Of a stretch of DNA of 11,437 nucleotides, positions 1 through 6,529 are shown in pieces (the first letter of the stretch is position 1; every line of letters starts with the position of its first letter). A program made the position numbers and the translations under genes. The stretch is taken from the NCBI GenBank assembly GCA_029256465.1, contig JAQSXW010000014.1:1-11437 (forward strand), given 5' to 3'. The DNA comes from Evtepia sp. Its GTDB lineage: Bacteria > Bacillota > Clostridia > Oscillospirales > Oscillospiraceae. Under the pieces are notes generated by a model. It saw only the letters and a list, made by a program, of their open reading frames with translations, was not told the DNA's origin and did no database searches.

Positions 1-859
1 CCTGATGGTTAAACCACTTCTGCTGCAAATCCCGGTCATACCACTTGATCATGCCAAATGCCTGGATATAGCTGCCTTGCATGCCGTCCCAAAAAACAGG
101 TGTCCGAATGTGGTAGCGTGCGGCTGGCAGCTCTTCCGATATCATCTGAACTGCCTTCTCCATCTTTGCGGGAGAAATGAGAAGCTCCTTCATAAGCATA
201 CGACTTCTCTGCACATATTCAATGGCTACACAGCCCACTTCCCCCTCCACTTCCAAGCGGTATAAGTCTCCGGCTGTCAAATGCGAGCCAAACTGCTGGA
301 AATGAATGAGTTTGTCGTCATAGGCGATATGCATAGTTCCCGCGAGCTTCTCCTCCCGGATCTCGTTATATTCTCGGGGCAGGATGGGAACCAATTTACA
401 GTCAGGCCCCAGTGGAGTAAGACCAGTGAGCTCTGCAGACATTTTTTCCACTTTTCTGGTTGCAAAGCACTCAGCCAGACCTAAGTTCTCAAAATATCGA
501 TGCAGGCTGGGGGAAGCCGGAACCAAGGTCAGGCATTTCATTCCTTTTTTCTGAAGGTACTGATCCGCAAAGGCAAGCAGTTGACGGGCATGCCCCTTTC
601 CCTGAATGTAGGGGTTGGTTGCAAGGGCATACACATAACCCACAGGGTAGGAAGTCCCGTCTGGAAAGTGCATTGTGGTTTCTAGCATGGTCGCCATGGA
701 GTTGAGTTCTCCATCCTCCTCCACGATCAAAACCTGATCCGGTGTGCAGTATTTCTGATAAAACATATCCACATAAGAGTCTGAGTCGCCAAAGCAGCGC
801 TTCCACAGTTCTTTTTGCATGGGGATTTCCTCTGGTCTTGATGGTCGAATGCTAATCAT
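1..859 (-). CDS. GNAT-family N-acetyltransferase, partial (C-terminus beyond the window)
   Basis: The reading frame stays open for 286 codons from an ATG at 859 to the window edge, so the C-terminus is missing. A strong GGAGGAG ribosome binding site lies just upstream of the ATG. The N-terminal part has a GNAT acetyl-CoA binding core: a beta strand YVYALATNP (residues 75-83) is followed by the pyrophosphate loop QGKGHA (86-91) and the helix RQLLAFADQYL, then TLVPASPSLHRYFENLGL (111-128), the usual second half of the fold. Residues from about 140 onward form a further domain that I cannot assign. The protein should be cytoplasmic and transfer an acetyl or acyl group from CoA to an unknown amine. 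The gene starts 23 bases after the DUF2156 gene's stop, so it is probably the third gene of the helicase operon. The family call is firm; the substrate is unknown. Confidence 0.9.
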   Translation of the reverse strand, partial: MISIRPSRPEEIPMQKELWKRCFGDSDSYVDMFYQKYCTPDQVLIVEEDGELNSMATMLETTMHFPDGTSYPVGYVYALATNPYIQGKGHARQLLAFADQYLQKKGMKCLTLVPASPSLHRYFENLGLAECFATRKVEKMSAELTGLTPLGPDCKLVPILPREYNEIREEKLAGTMHIAYDDKLIHFQQFGSHLTAGDLYRLEVEGEVGCVAIEYVQRSRMLMKELLISPAKMEKAVQMISEELPAARYHIRTPVFWDGMQGSYIQAFGMIKWYDRDLQQKWFNHQ

Positions 860-882
860 AATTACTCCTCCTTCCTCAAACA

Positions 883-1818
883 TTAGTCTGCGGTGGTTTG
901 AATCACCGCACAGAAATTTTCAACTAAACGATCCGGACCGTAAGAGAGCTTTGCCTTTCGCAAACCAGGCTGGCCCAAATCCTCTTCCCGGTCAATATAC
1001 TCCACCTGGGGATAGTGATCCCTAATAAAGCGGGAAAACTCTTGATTGACCACAGGAAATGCACCCTGAAAATCTGCCAAGGCCCGCTCAAAGTGTACAT
1101 CAAACACAGTGGGTGTTAAGAGAGATCCCAAAGTAAAGGCCAAAACCGTTCCGTTACAACGGATTAATCCCCCATCCAATCCCAGTTCATTAAAGTTTTC
1201 TAAGGCGCGAACCAATGCCGCTCTTTCTTGAAGGAGGGAAGACTCATCCGCCTCATCTAGCCCCTCCGAAGAGCGATTTTGATGTTCTTCATACCAACGC
1301 TGGTCCAAAGCCAAGCAATCGGGAATATCCTCGGGCGTAAGGGGCGCAAACATCCCATCCGGGCAGTTATCCTGAAACCTGCGGATATGGTTCCGCTTGG
1401 CATGCAGCTTTTTCCCCGGCAAATCCGCCAAGCGATTAATCTCATATTGATAATCGTAAGTGTCGCGGCTTGTAACGATCTCTATACGCCCAGCGAAAAG
1501 CTGCTCCAAAATAATCCGATGCTGCTCCATCAAAGCAACTAAGCGGAGCGGCTCTCCCCGCAAGGCAGCGTCCTCTTCTAGGGCACGTAGCGCAGGGATT
1601 GGGTCTCCCGATCCTACGGGCCAGAGATAGGCACTTCCAACCGAGGTGTTTGCATGAACCAAAAGCCTATTTTCAAAGCGGCAAATCTTCTGCTCATACA
1701 CATTCTGCCAGCAAAAGAGTGCGGCAAAGCTATAACTACAAAGTGGAATTGCTTCTGCCTGTAACAAAGGTAATACCCACTGACGATCAGAAACTTTTGT
1801 GGGTTTGAAGTCTAACAT
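883..1818 (-). CDS. DUF2156 / phosphatidylglycerol lysyltransferase C-terminal-like protein
   Basis: The product is 311 residues starting MLDFKPTKV. I chose the ATG at 1818 because AGGAAGAGG lies a few bases upstream; an in-frame TTG at 1887 would add 23 residues but has no good ribosome binding site and sits almost on the helicase stop. The sequence resembles the DUF2156 (LPG_synthase_C) family: a conserved basic stretch GKKLHAKRNHIRRF in the middle, and a C-terminal half with YIDREEDLGQPGLRKAKLSY, typical of this tandem-GNAT fold. Members fused to membrane domains transfer lysine or alanine from tRNA to phosphatidylglycerol. This one has no transmembrane segments and is a stand-alone cytosolic protein, so its acceptor is unknown. 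It lies between a helicase and another GNAT protein, in one transcription direction. The family is recognised from memory of its motifs; the function is inference. Confidence 0.85.
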   Translation of the reverse strand: MLDFKPTKVSDRQWVLPLLQAEAIPLCSYSFAALFCWQNVYEQKICRFENRLLVHANTSVGSAYLWPVGSGDPIPALRALEEDAALRGEPLRLVALMEQHRIILEQLFAGRIEIVTSRDTYDYQYEINRLADLPGKKLHAKRNHIRRFQDNCPDGMFAPLTPEDIPDCLALDQRWYEEHQNRSSEGLDEADESSLLQERAALVRALENFNELGLDGGLIRCNGTVLAFTLGSLLTPTVFDVHFERALADFQGAFPVVNQEFSRFIRDHYPQVEYIDREEDLGQPGLRKAKLSYGPDRLVENFCAVIQTTAD

Positions 1819-1849
1819 AAAAAACCTCTTCCTAACAGGATATGAAAAC

Positions 1850-1869
1850 TGCATCCCAAATGGGATGCA
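1850..1869. other. Perfect intercistronic hairpin between the helicase and DUF2156 genes
   Basis: A 9-bp perfect inverted repeat (TGCATCCCA and TGGGATGCA) is separated by two bases, giving a stable 8-bp stem with a four-base loop. It sits in the 73-base gap between the helicase stop and the chosen DUF2156 start. On the minus strand it is followed by GTTTTC, too short a T-run for a strong terminator. It may attenuate read-through or stabilise the upstream mRNA end. Confidence 0.5.
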
Positions 1870-1891
1870 TCGGAAATACTTCGACAACGCC

Positions 1892-3043
1892 TTACAATTT
1901 CTGCTCCAAATTGGGGGTAATCTGCGCTCCCGTCAGGCGGATAATCTCATCCATGCGGATTTCCTCACTTACAGAGGAAATGAGACTATAAGCAACGCCC
2001 TGACGTTTGGCGCGTCCTGTCCGCCCGATCCGATGGATATAGTATTCCGCTTCTTCCGGAATATCATAATTGACAACTGTATCCACATCGTCAATGTCCA
2101 ATCCTCTCGCTGCCACATCGGTTGCCACCAAAACGCGAAGCTTCCCGTCCCGAAAAGAAGAAAGGACTCGCTCCCGCACTTTTTGATTTAAATCACCGTG
2201 GATGGCCTCGGCGGAAATCCCCTTCTGCTTTAATAATCCACAAAGGCGATCCGTTGTATTCTTTGTGTTGCAAAATGCAATCACTCGATCCGTTTGCTCT
2301 TTTTCCAAGATTTGAAGGAATGCATCCACCTTACCATTCTGATCCGCTTTGATGCGGAATTGACTGATATCTGGACGATTTTCCTTTACGGGCTTAACCT
2401 CAATTTCCACCGGTTCCCGTTGATACATCCAGGAAATGTCCATGACCTCGCGTGAGGTGGTTGCAGAAAACAAGCCTAAATTCTTACGATGCGGAATGGA
2501 ATCTAAAATCTTTTTCACATCTCGGATGAAGCCCATATCTAGCATGCGATCTGCCTCGTCCAACACCACAGTCTGCACGTTGTTTAAACGGACGGTGCGT
2601 CGCTTCATATGATCCATCAGACGACCAGGGGTTGCCACGACAATTTGGGGGTGCTTCTTTAACTGCAGAATCTGACGGTCGATGGGTTGCCCACCATAGA
2701 GACAAATGGTCCGAATGCCCGGAAGAAACGTGCAAAGATCGCGAACTTCCTGCTGGATCTGCATGGCAAGCTCCCGGGTGGGTGCTAAAATCAGCCCTTG
2801 AATCTCATCAGAATCGGCGTCTGCGTGTTCTACCATCGGAATCCCAAAAGAATAGGTTTTGCCAGTGCCGGTGGGTGCTTTGGCAATGACATCCCTCCAC
2901 TCCATAAAGTAAGGAATCGCTCCTGCCTGTACCGGTGTTGCCTGTGTAAAGCCCTTTTTCTGCAGTGCACACATAATGCCGGAAGAAAGGCTCATTTGGC
3001 TATATTCAAGATTAGGAGCCACCTCAATGCCATTAATTTCCAT
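1892..3043 (-). CDS. DEAD-box ATP-dependent RNA helicase
   Basis: The 383-residue product carries every core motif of the DEAD-box family in order: the Q motif GFTQATPVQ (31-39), motif I APTGTGKT (56-63), PTRELA (88-93), TPGR (138-141), DEAD (162-165), SAT (193-195), ARGLDID (312-318) and HRIGRTGR (337-344). It should use ATP to unwind short RNA duplexes in ribosome assembly, mRNA turnover or cold adaptation. The protein stops about 40 residues after motif VI, so it is a minimal two-RecA-domain helicase with none of the basic or RNA-binding C-terminal extensions of CshA, DeaD or DbpA; target choice must come from the core or a partner. The ATG follows AAGGA at normal spacing. It is the first gene of a likely operon with the DUF2156 and GNAT genes. 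The family is certain; the exact subfamily is not. Confidence 0.97.
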   Translation of the reverse strand: MEINGIEVAPNLEYSQMSLSSGIMCALQKKGFTQATPVQAGAIPYFMEWRDVIAKAPTGTGKTYSFGIPMVEHADADSDEIQGLILAPTRELAMQIQQEVRDLCTFLPGIRTICLYGGQPIDRQILQLKKHPQIVVATPGRLMDHMKRRTVRLNNVQTVVLDEADRMLDMGFIRDVKKILDSIPHRKNLGLFSATTSREVMDISWMYQREPVEIEVKPVKENRPDISQFRIKADQNGKVDAFLQILEKEQTDRVIAFCNTKNTTDRLCGLLKQKGISAEAIHGDLNQKVRERVLSSFRDGKLRVLVATDVAARGLDIDDVDTVVNYDIPEEAEYYIHRIGRTGRAKRQGVAYSLISSVSEEIRMDEIIRLTGAQITPNLEQKL

Positions 3044-3068
3044 GTTTCCATCCTTTTCTTTTATTTCC

Positions 3069-3097
3069 TATAAAATATATCACAAGAACCTATTCAA
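3069..3097 (-). promoter_or_regulatory. Predicted sigma-A promoter for the helicase operon
   Basis: On the minus strand a TTGAAT -35 box (3092-3097) is separated by 17 bases from a TTTATA -10 box (3069-3074). It lies about 26 bases upstream of the helicase ATG, which leaves a short leader carrying the AAGGA site. The boxes are moderate matches, so this is a prediction only. Confidence 0.5.
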
Positions 3098-3237
3098 TGC
3101 AATATCTCCACTCTCATTTTGCCCTTTGTCTTACGCAAGGGGAGACCTGCTCACTTATTTTTGCTCGAATCGCATCGCCATTACACAACCATAATTTCAT
3201 AAAAAATAGAAAAAGTACTGTGCTTTTTATAATCTTG

Positions 3238-3246
3238 TGGTATACT
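3238..3246 (+). promoter_or_regulatory. Extended -10 promoter for the membrane protein-metG operon
   Basis: TGGTATACT is an extended -10 element, with TG one base before a five-of-six match to TATAAT. No good -35 box is visible at 16-18 bases upstream, as is common for extended -10 promoters. Transcription would start near 3253 and give a leader of about 60 bases. That leader contains a small palindrome at 3256-3269 and a 5-bp hairpin (CGCCC at 3274-3278 with GGGCG at 3284-3288). No T-box or riboswitch is recognisable in it. Confidence 0.6.
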
Positions 3247-3255
3247 ATTTATTTG

Positions 3256-3269
3256 GAATCAAATGATTC
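3256..3269. repeat. Small palindrome GAATCA-AA-TGATTC at the predicted transcription start
   Basis: Two 6-bp inverted arms are separated by AA. The palindrome begins 9 bases after the -10 box, so it overlaps the expected start of transcription. That is a classic place for a repressor operator, but a 12-base match can arise by chance and no cognate regulator is visible. Confidence 0.3.
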
Positions 3270-3315
3270 TTTCCGCCCTTTATGGGCGCTCTTATGATCT
3301 GGAAGGAGTAACATC

Positions 3316-4140
3316 ATGGGGAGAAAATACCTATTGCTGGTCGTTTCCATTCTAGGTGGCATCGCTGGAATCTTCTTGCGTCGCTGGCAGCTTACCACCT
3401 CTTTTGAATTAAGCACTGGATTGCCCATTGCAGGCACCACCGCCACCCTGGTGATTGCTCTACTCACCGTTGTTGTTGCTCTTCTTTTGCTGCTCATTTC
3501 CCTTTCTATTCGAAAACAGGCTGTTTCCACACTGCCATACGCAGATACCTTCCGCGCTCACTCTTTTTTTTACCTTCTCATGGTCTGGGCCGCAGCGCTC
3601 ATCACTGCAGCCGCAGCCGGACTCCATTATCGAGAGAGTTTGGCGCAGCCACAGACCAACTTTTTGCAGCTTTTCTTTTCGCTCCTCACGATATGCGCTG
3701 CTGTTTCTCTCATCCTCATCGGGAAAAGTCATTATCAGGGCAAGGATTTAAAGGGCAGTCTTCTCCTACTCATGCCTGCTTACAGCATCTGTATTTGGCT
3801 CATGGTATCCTACCAACATTGGGCAAGAGATCCCTTTGTGCTCGACTATGTTTTTGCTCTGCTTGCTATTATCGCCAGTATGCTTGCACATTATTATATT
3901 GCATCCTACTCCTTTCACAAACCAAGACCAACCTCCGTTTTTATTTCTGGCATGCTGGCAGTATACTTTTCCCTCATCGCGCTGGCGGGCAATGCAGCTT
4001 TGTCGGATAAATGCCTCTTTGCGGCGCAAATACTCTACTTTATCCCTACCATTTTTATACTTTGCCGGAATCATGGTGCCGAGTTGACCGGTTCCCCTGA
4101 CACCGACTCAGATCATCCCTTGAAGGAGGAAACACCCTGA
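3316..4140 (+). CDS. Uncharacterised polytopic membrane protein
   Basis: I do not recognise a family for this 274-residue protein. It is strongly hydrophobic with about eight predicted membrane spans, at residues 5-21, 41-65, 82-102, 115-136, 147-165, 175-198, 206-224 and 232-250, and a short hydrophilic tail rich in Asp, Glu and Pro. No catalytic motif, ATP-binding loop or transporter signature is obvious. GGAAGGAG upstream of the ATG is an excellent ribosome binding site. The stop codon shares its last base with the metG start (TGATG), so the two genes are almost certainly translationally coupled, and this gene sits between the promoter and metG. A role linked to methionine or translation is possible, but the pairing may only reflect operon packing. 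That it encodes a membrane protein is firm; the function is unknown. Confidence 0.85.
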   Translation: MGRKYLLLVVSILGGIAGIFLRRWQLTTSFELSTGLPIAGTTATLVIALLTVVVALLLLLISLSIRKQAVSTLPYADTFRAHSFFYLLMVWAAALITAAAAGLHYRESLAQPQTNFLQLFFSLLTICAAVSLILIGKSHYQGKDLKGSLLLLMPAYSICIWLMVSYQHWARDPFVLDYVFALLAIIASMLAHYYIASYSFHKPRPTSVFISGMLAVYFSLIALAGNAALSDKCLFAAQILYFIPTIFILCRNHGAELTGSPDTDSDHPLKEETP

Positions 4141-6113
4141 TGGAACAACAGCAGAAGAAAACATTTTATATCACCACACCGATCTATTATCCTTCCGACA
4201 AACTCCACATTGGCCACACCTACTGTACCGTAGCCACCGACGCGATGGCTCGCTATAAGCGGCTTTGCGGCTATGATGTCATGTTTTTGACTGGTACTGA
4301 CGAGCATGGACAGAAAATTGAGGAAAAGGCCCGCGATGCTGGGATTACCCCTCAGGAGTTTGTGGATCGCATCGTGACCGGAGATGGCGGTATTTTGGAT
4401 CTCTGGAAGCTGATGAACATCTCTCATGATCGCTTCATTCGTACCACGGATGCGTATCATGTAGAATCCATCCAGAAGATTTTCCGAAAAATGTATGAAA
4501 AAGGCGATATCTATAAAGGCTCTTACGAGGGATTATACTGCACACCCTGTGAAAGTTTTTGGACGGAAAGCCAGCTTGTGGACGGTAAGTGTCCCGATTG
4601 CGGCCGCGAGGTTAAACCAGCCCAGGAAGAAGCCTATTTCTTCCGTCTGAGCAAATACGCCTCCCAGGTGCAGGATCTTCTGGAAAATACGGACTTTTTG
4701 GAACCCAGATCCCGTGTCAATGAAATGGTCAATAACTTTATTAAACCCGGCCTTGAGGATTTATGCGTTTCCCGCACCTCGTTTACTTGGGGTATTCCGG
4801 TGGACTTTGACCCCGGTCATGTGGTTTATGTTTGGGTCGATGCGCTCTTTAACTACACCACCGCTCTGGGATATATGAATGATCGCTATCAGGACATGGA
4901 TCGCTTCTGGCCTGCCGATGTCCATTTTGTTGGTAAGGAAATTGTCCGTTTCCACTCCATCATTTGGCCTGCTATGCTCATGAGCATGGAGATGCCATTG
5001 CCGAAGAAGGTGTATGGTCATGGTTGGCTGCTGCTCGACGGCGGCAAGATGTCGAAGTCGAAGGGCAACGTGGTTGACCCTGTGATTTTGGCGGCTCGCT
5101 ACGGAGCCGATGCCCTGCGTTATTTCCTTCTGCGTGATTTCCCCTTTGGTTCGGATGGCAACTTTGCGAACGACCTCTTGATTAGCCGCATTAATGTAGA
5201 CCTTGCCAATGACCTTGGAAACCTTGTGTCCCGCACCACTGCCATGGTGGAAAAATACTTTGACGGCCAGCTGCCCGCCGAGCGCGAAGCCGAGGAAATA
5301 GATCAGGAACTTCTTTCTATGGTTGCCGCCTTGCGGGATAAGTTTGAAGCTTCCATGGAAAAGTTTGCGTTCCAGACGGCTCTTGCCGATGTCTTTTCCG
5401 TGATTTCACGGGCAAACAAATACATTGACGAGACTGCACCTTGGAACCTTGCCAAGGACGAAGCCAAGCGTGCACGCCTAGCCACCGTCATGTATCACCT
5501 GCTCGATGCCGTGCGCATCTGCGGTATCCTTCTTTCTCCCTTTATGCCCGAATCTTGTGCCAAGATTTTCGCACAGATTGGTGCCGATGCAAGCGTTACC
5601 ACTTGGGAAGGGGCAAAGACCTTGGGGCAGCTCTCTGCTACCGTACGCGTTGCCAAGGGTGAGGCTGTCTTTCCCCGTATAGACGTAGAAAAGGAGCTCT
5701 TTGAGCTGGAAGCCGCTGCAGAAGCAGCGAAAAAGGCCTCTTTGCCCGCTCTGGAGATAGAGCCCTATGCCGAAGAGCCCGTTGACTTTGACACCTTCTG
5801 CAAGAGCGACTTCCGTGTGGTAAAGGTCAAGGCCTGCGAAAAGGTGAAAAAGAGTGATAAGCTCTTAAAGTTTACCCTCGATGATGGCACTGGCAACGAC
5901 CGTCAGATTCTCTCTGGCATCGCCAAGTTCTATGCACCGGAAACCCTGATTGGCAAGACCTTGGTTGCCATCATAAACCTCCCCCCACGTAAGATGATGG
6001 GACAGGAGTCCTGCGGTATGCTCATCTCTGCAACCCGCAAGGAACAGGGAGCGGAAAAGCTCGACCTTCTCATGTTGGATGACAGGATTCCTGCCGGATC
6101 CAAGCTAGTGTAA
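4140..6113 (+). CDS. metG: Methionyl-tRNA synthetase
   Basis: This 657-residue class I synthetase attaches methionine to tRNA-Met and initiator tRNA in the cytoplasm. The catalytic Rossmann fold opens with ITTPIYYPSDKLHIGHTY, containing the HIGH motif at 23-26. The connective domain has a zinc knuckle with C134, C137, C151 and C154. KMSKS is at 303-307, followed by the helical anticodon-binding domain. From about residue 560 to the end is a fused OB-fold tRNA-binding domain (DFRVVKVKACEKVKKSDKLL and later PPRKMMGQES), which also dimerises such enzymes. Length and layout match full-size Firmicute MetRS. The start ATG overlaps the stop of the membrane protein gene by one base, with GGAGG 10 bases before it. 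Unlike many Firmicute synthetase genes it has no visible T-box; expression depends on the upstream promoter and coupling. Confidence 0.98.
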   Translation: MEQQQKKTFYITTPIYYPSDKLHIGHTYCTVATDAMARYKRLCGYDVMFLTGTDEHGQKIEEKARDAGITPQEFVDRIVTGDGGILDLWKLMNISHDRFIRTTDAYHVESIQKIFRKMYEKGDIYKGSYEGLYCTPCESFWTESQLVDGKCPDCGREVKPAQEEAYFFRLSKYASQVQDLLENTDFLEPRSRVNEMVNNFIKPGLEDLCVSRTSFTWGIPVDFDPGHVVYVWVDALFNYTTALGYMNDRYQDMDRFWPADVHFVGKEIVRFHSIIWPAMLMSMEMPLPKKVYGHGWLLLDGGKMSKSKGNVVDPVILAARYGADALRYFLLRDFPFGSDGNFANDLLISRINVDLANDLGNLVSRTTAMVEKYFDGQLPAEREAEEIDQELLSMVAALRDKFEASMEKFAFQTALADVFSVISRANKYIDETAPWNLAKDEAKRARLATVMYHLLDAVRICGILLSPFMPESCAKIFAQIGADASVTTWEGAKTLGQLSATVRVAKGEAVFPRIDVEKELFELEAAAEAAKKASLPALEIEPYAEEPVDFDTFCKSDFRVVKVKACEKVKKSDKLLKFTLDDGTGNDRQILSGIAKFYAPETLIGKTLVAIINLPPRKMMGQESCGMLISATRKEQGAEKLDLLMLDDRIPAGSKLV

Positions 6114-6133
6114 TTGAATCAACAAAAGAAAGA

Positions 6134-6175
6134 AACGGTCTTATGTAGCGCGCTACATAAGACCGTTCTTTTTTT
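6134..6175. terminator. Bidirectional intrinsic terminator between metG and hinT
   Basis: A perfect 34-nt palindrome at 6134-6167 is followed on the plus strand by CTTTTTTTA. On the minus strand the stem is followed by a T-rich stretch (TTTCTTTCTTTT). It lies in the 63-base gap between the convergent metG and hinT stops, so it should end both transcripts. Confidence 0.9.
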
Positions 6176-6176
6176 A

Positions 6177-6515
6177 TCAGCCCGGAGGCCAAGTCATATC
6201 GCGTCCGCCCAGCACATGGAAGTGCAGGTGGAAGACGCTTTGTCCGGCTTTCTCTCCACAGTTCGAGACCACGCGAAAATCCGTTAGCCCAAGTTCCTTT
6301 GTGACCTGAGTGATGACACGGAACATGTGTCCAACGAGAACCTCGTGTTCTTCCTCCACAGCTCCACAAGAGACAATGTGCTCCTTTGGAATGACCAAAA
6401 AGTGCGTCGGAGCCTTAGGGTCAATGTCATAAAAAGCATAGACAAGTTCGTCTTCATAGACCTTGCTCGATGGAATTTCACCGGCTGCAATCTTACAGAA
6501 TAAGCAATCTGCCAA
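6177..6515 (-). CDS. hinT: Histidine triad (HIT/HINT) nucleotide hydrolase
   Basis: I place the start at a TTG (6513-6515), giving 112 residues that begin MADCLFCKIAAGEIPS, the classic start of bacterial HINT proteins. AAAGGAGTG lies 8 bases upstream. The in-frame GTG at 6524 directly abuts the Shine-Dalgarno sequence and would add three residues not usual in the family. The catalytic HxHxH triad is H96, H98 and H100, followed by VLGGR and a terminal WPPG, the ending shared by HINT-branch proteins up to human HINT1. These cytoplasmic dimers hydrolyse adenosine phosphoramidates, including aminoacyl-AMP formed by tRNA synthetases, to AMP. The ribosome binding site begins right after the alaS stop, so hinT is the second gene of the T-box-controlled alaS operon. 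A bidirectional terminator follows. The family is sure; the exact substrate is not. Confidence 0.95.
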   Translation of the reverse strand: MADCLFCKIAAGEIPSSKVYEDELVYAFYDIDPKAPTHFLVIPKEHIVSCGAVEEEHEVLVGHMFRVITQVTKELGLTDFRVVSNCGEKAGQSVFHLHFHVLGGRDMTWPPG

Positions 6516-6529
6516 TGGAAACACTCCTT

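Noticed and set aside
1819..1887. N-terminal extension of the DUF2156 gene from a TTG at 1887.
   Set aside because: No good ribosome binding site, covers the intercistronic hairpin, and the ATG at 1818 has AGGAAGAGG upstream.
1799..2191. A 130-residue plus-strand ORF.
   Set aside because: It is antisense to the end of the helicase gene and the start of the DUF2156 gene, with no protein-like features.
6516..6524. GTG at 6524 as the hinT start.
   Set aside because: It abuts the Shine-Dalgarno sequence with no spacing; the TTG three codons later gives the standard MADCLFCKI start.
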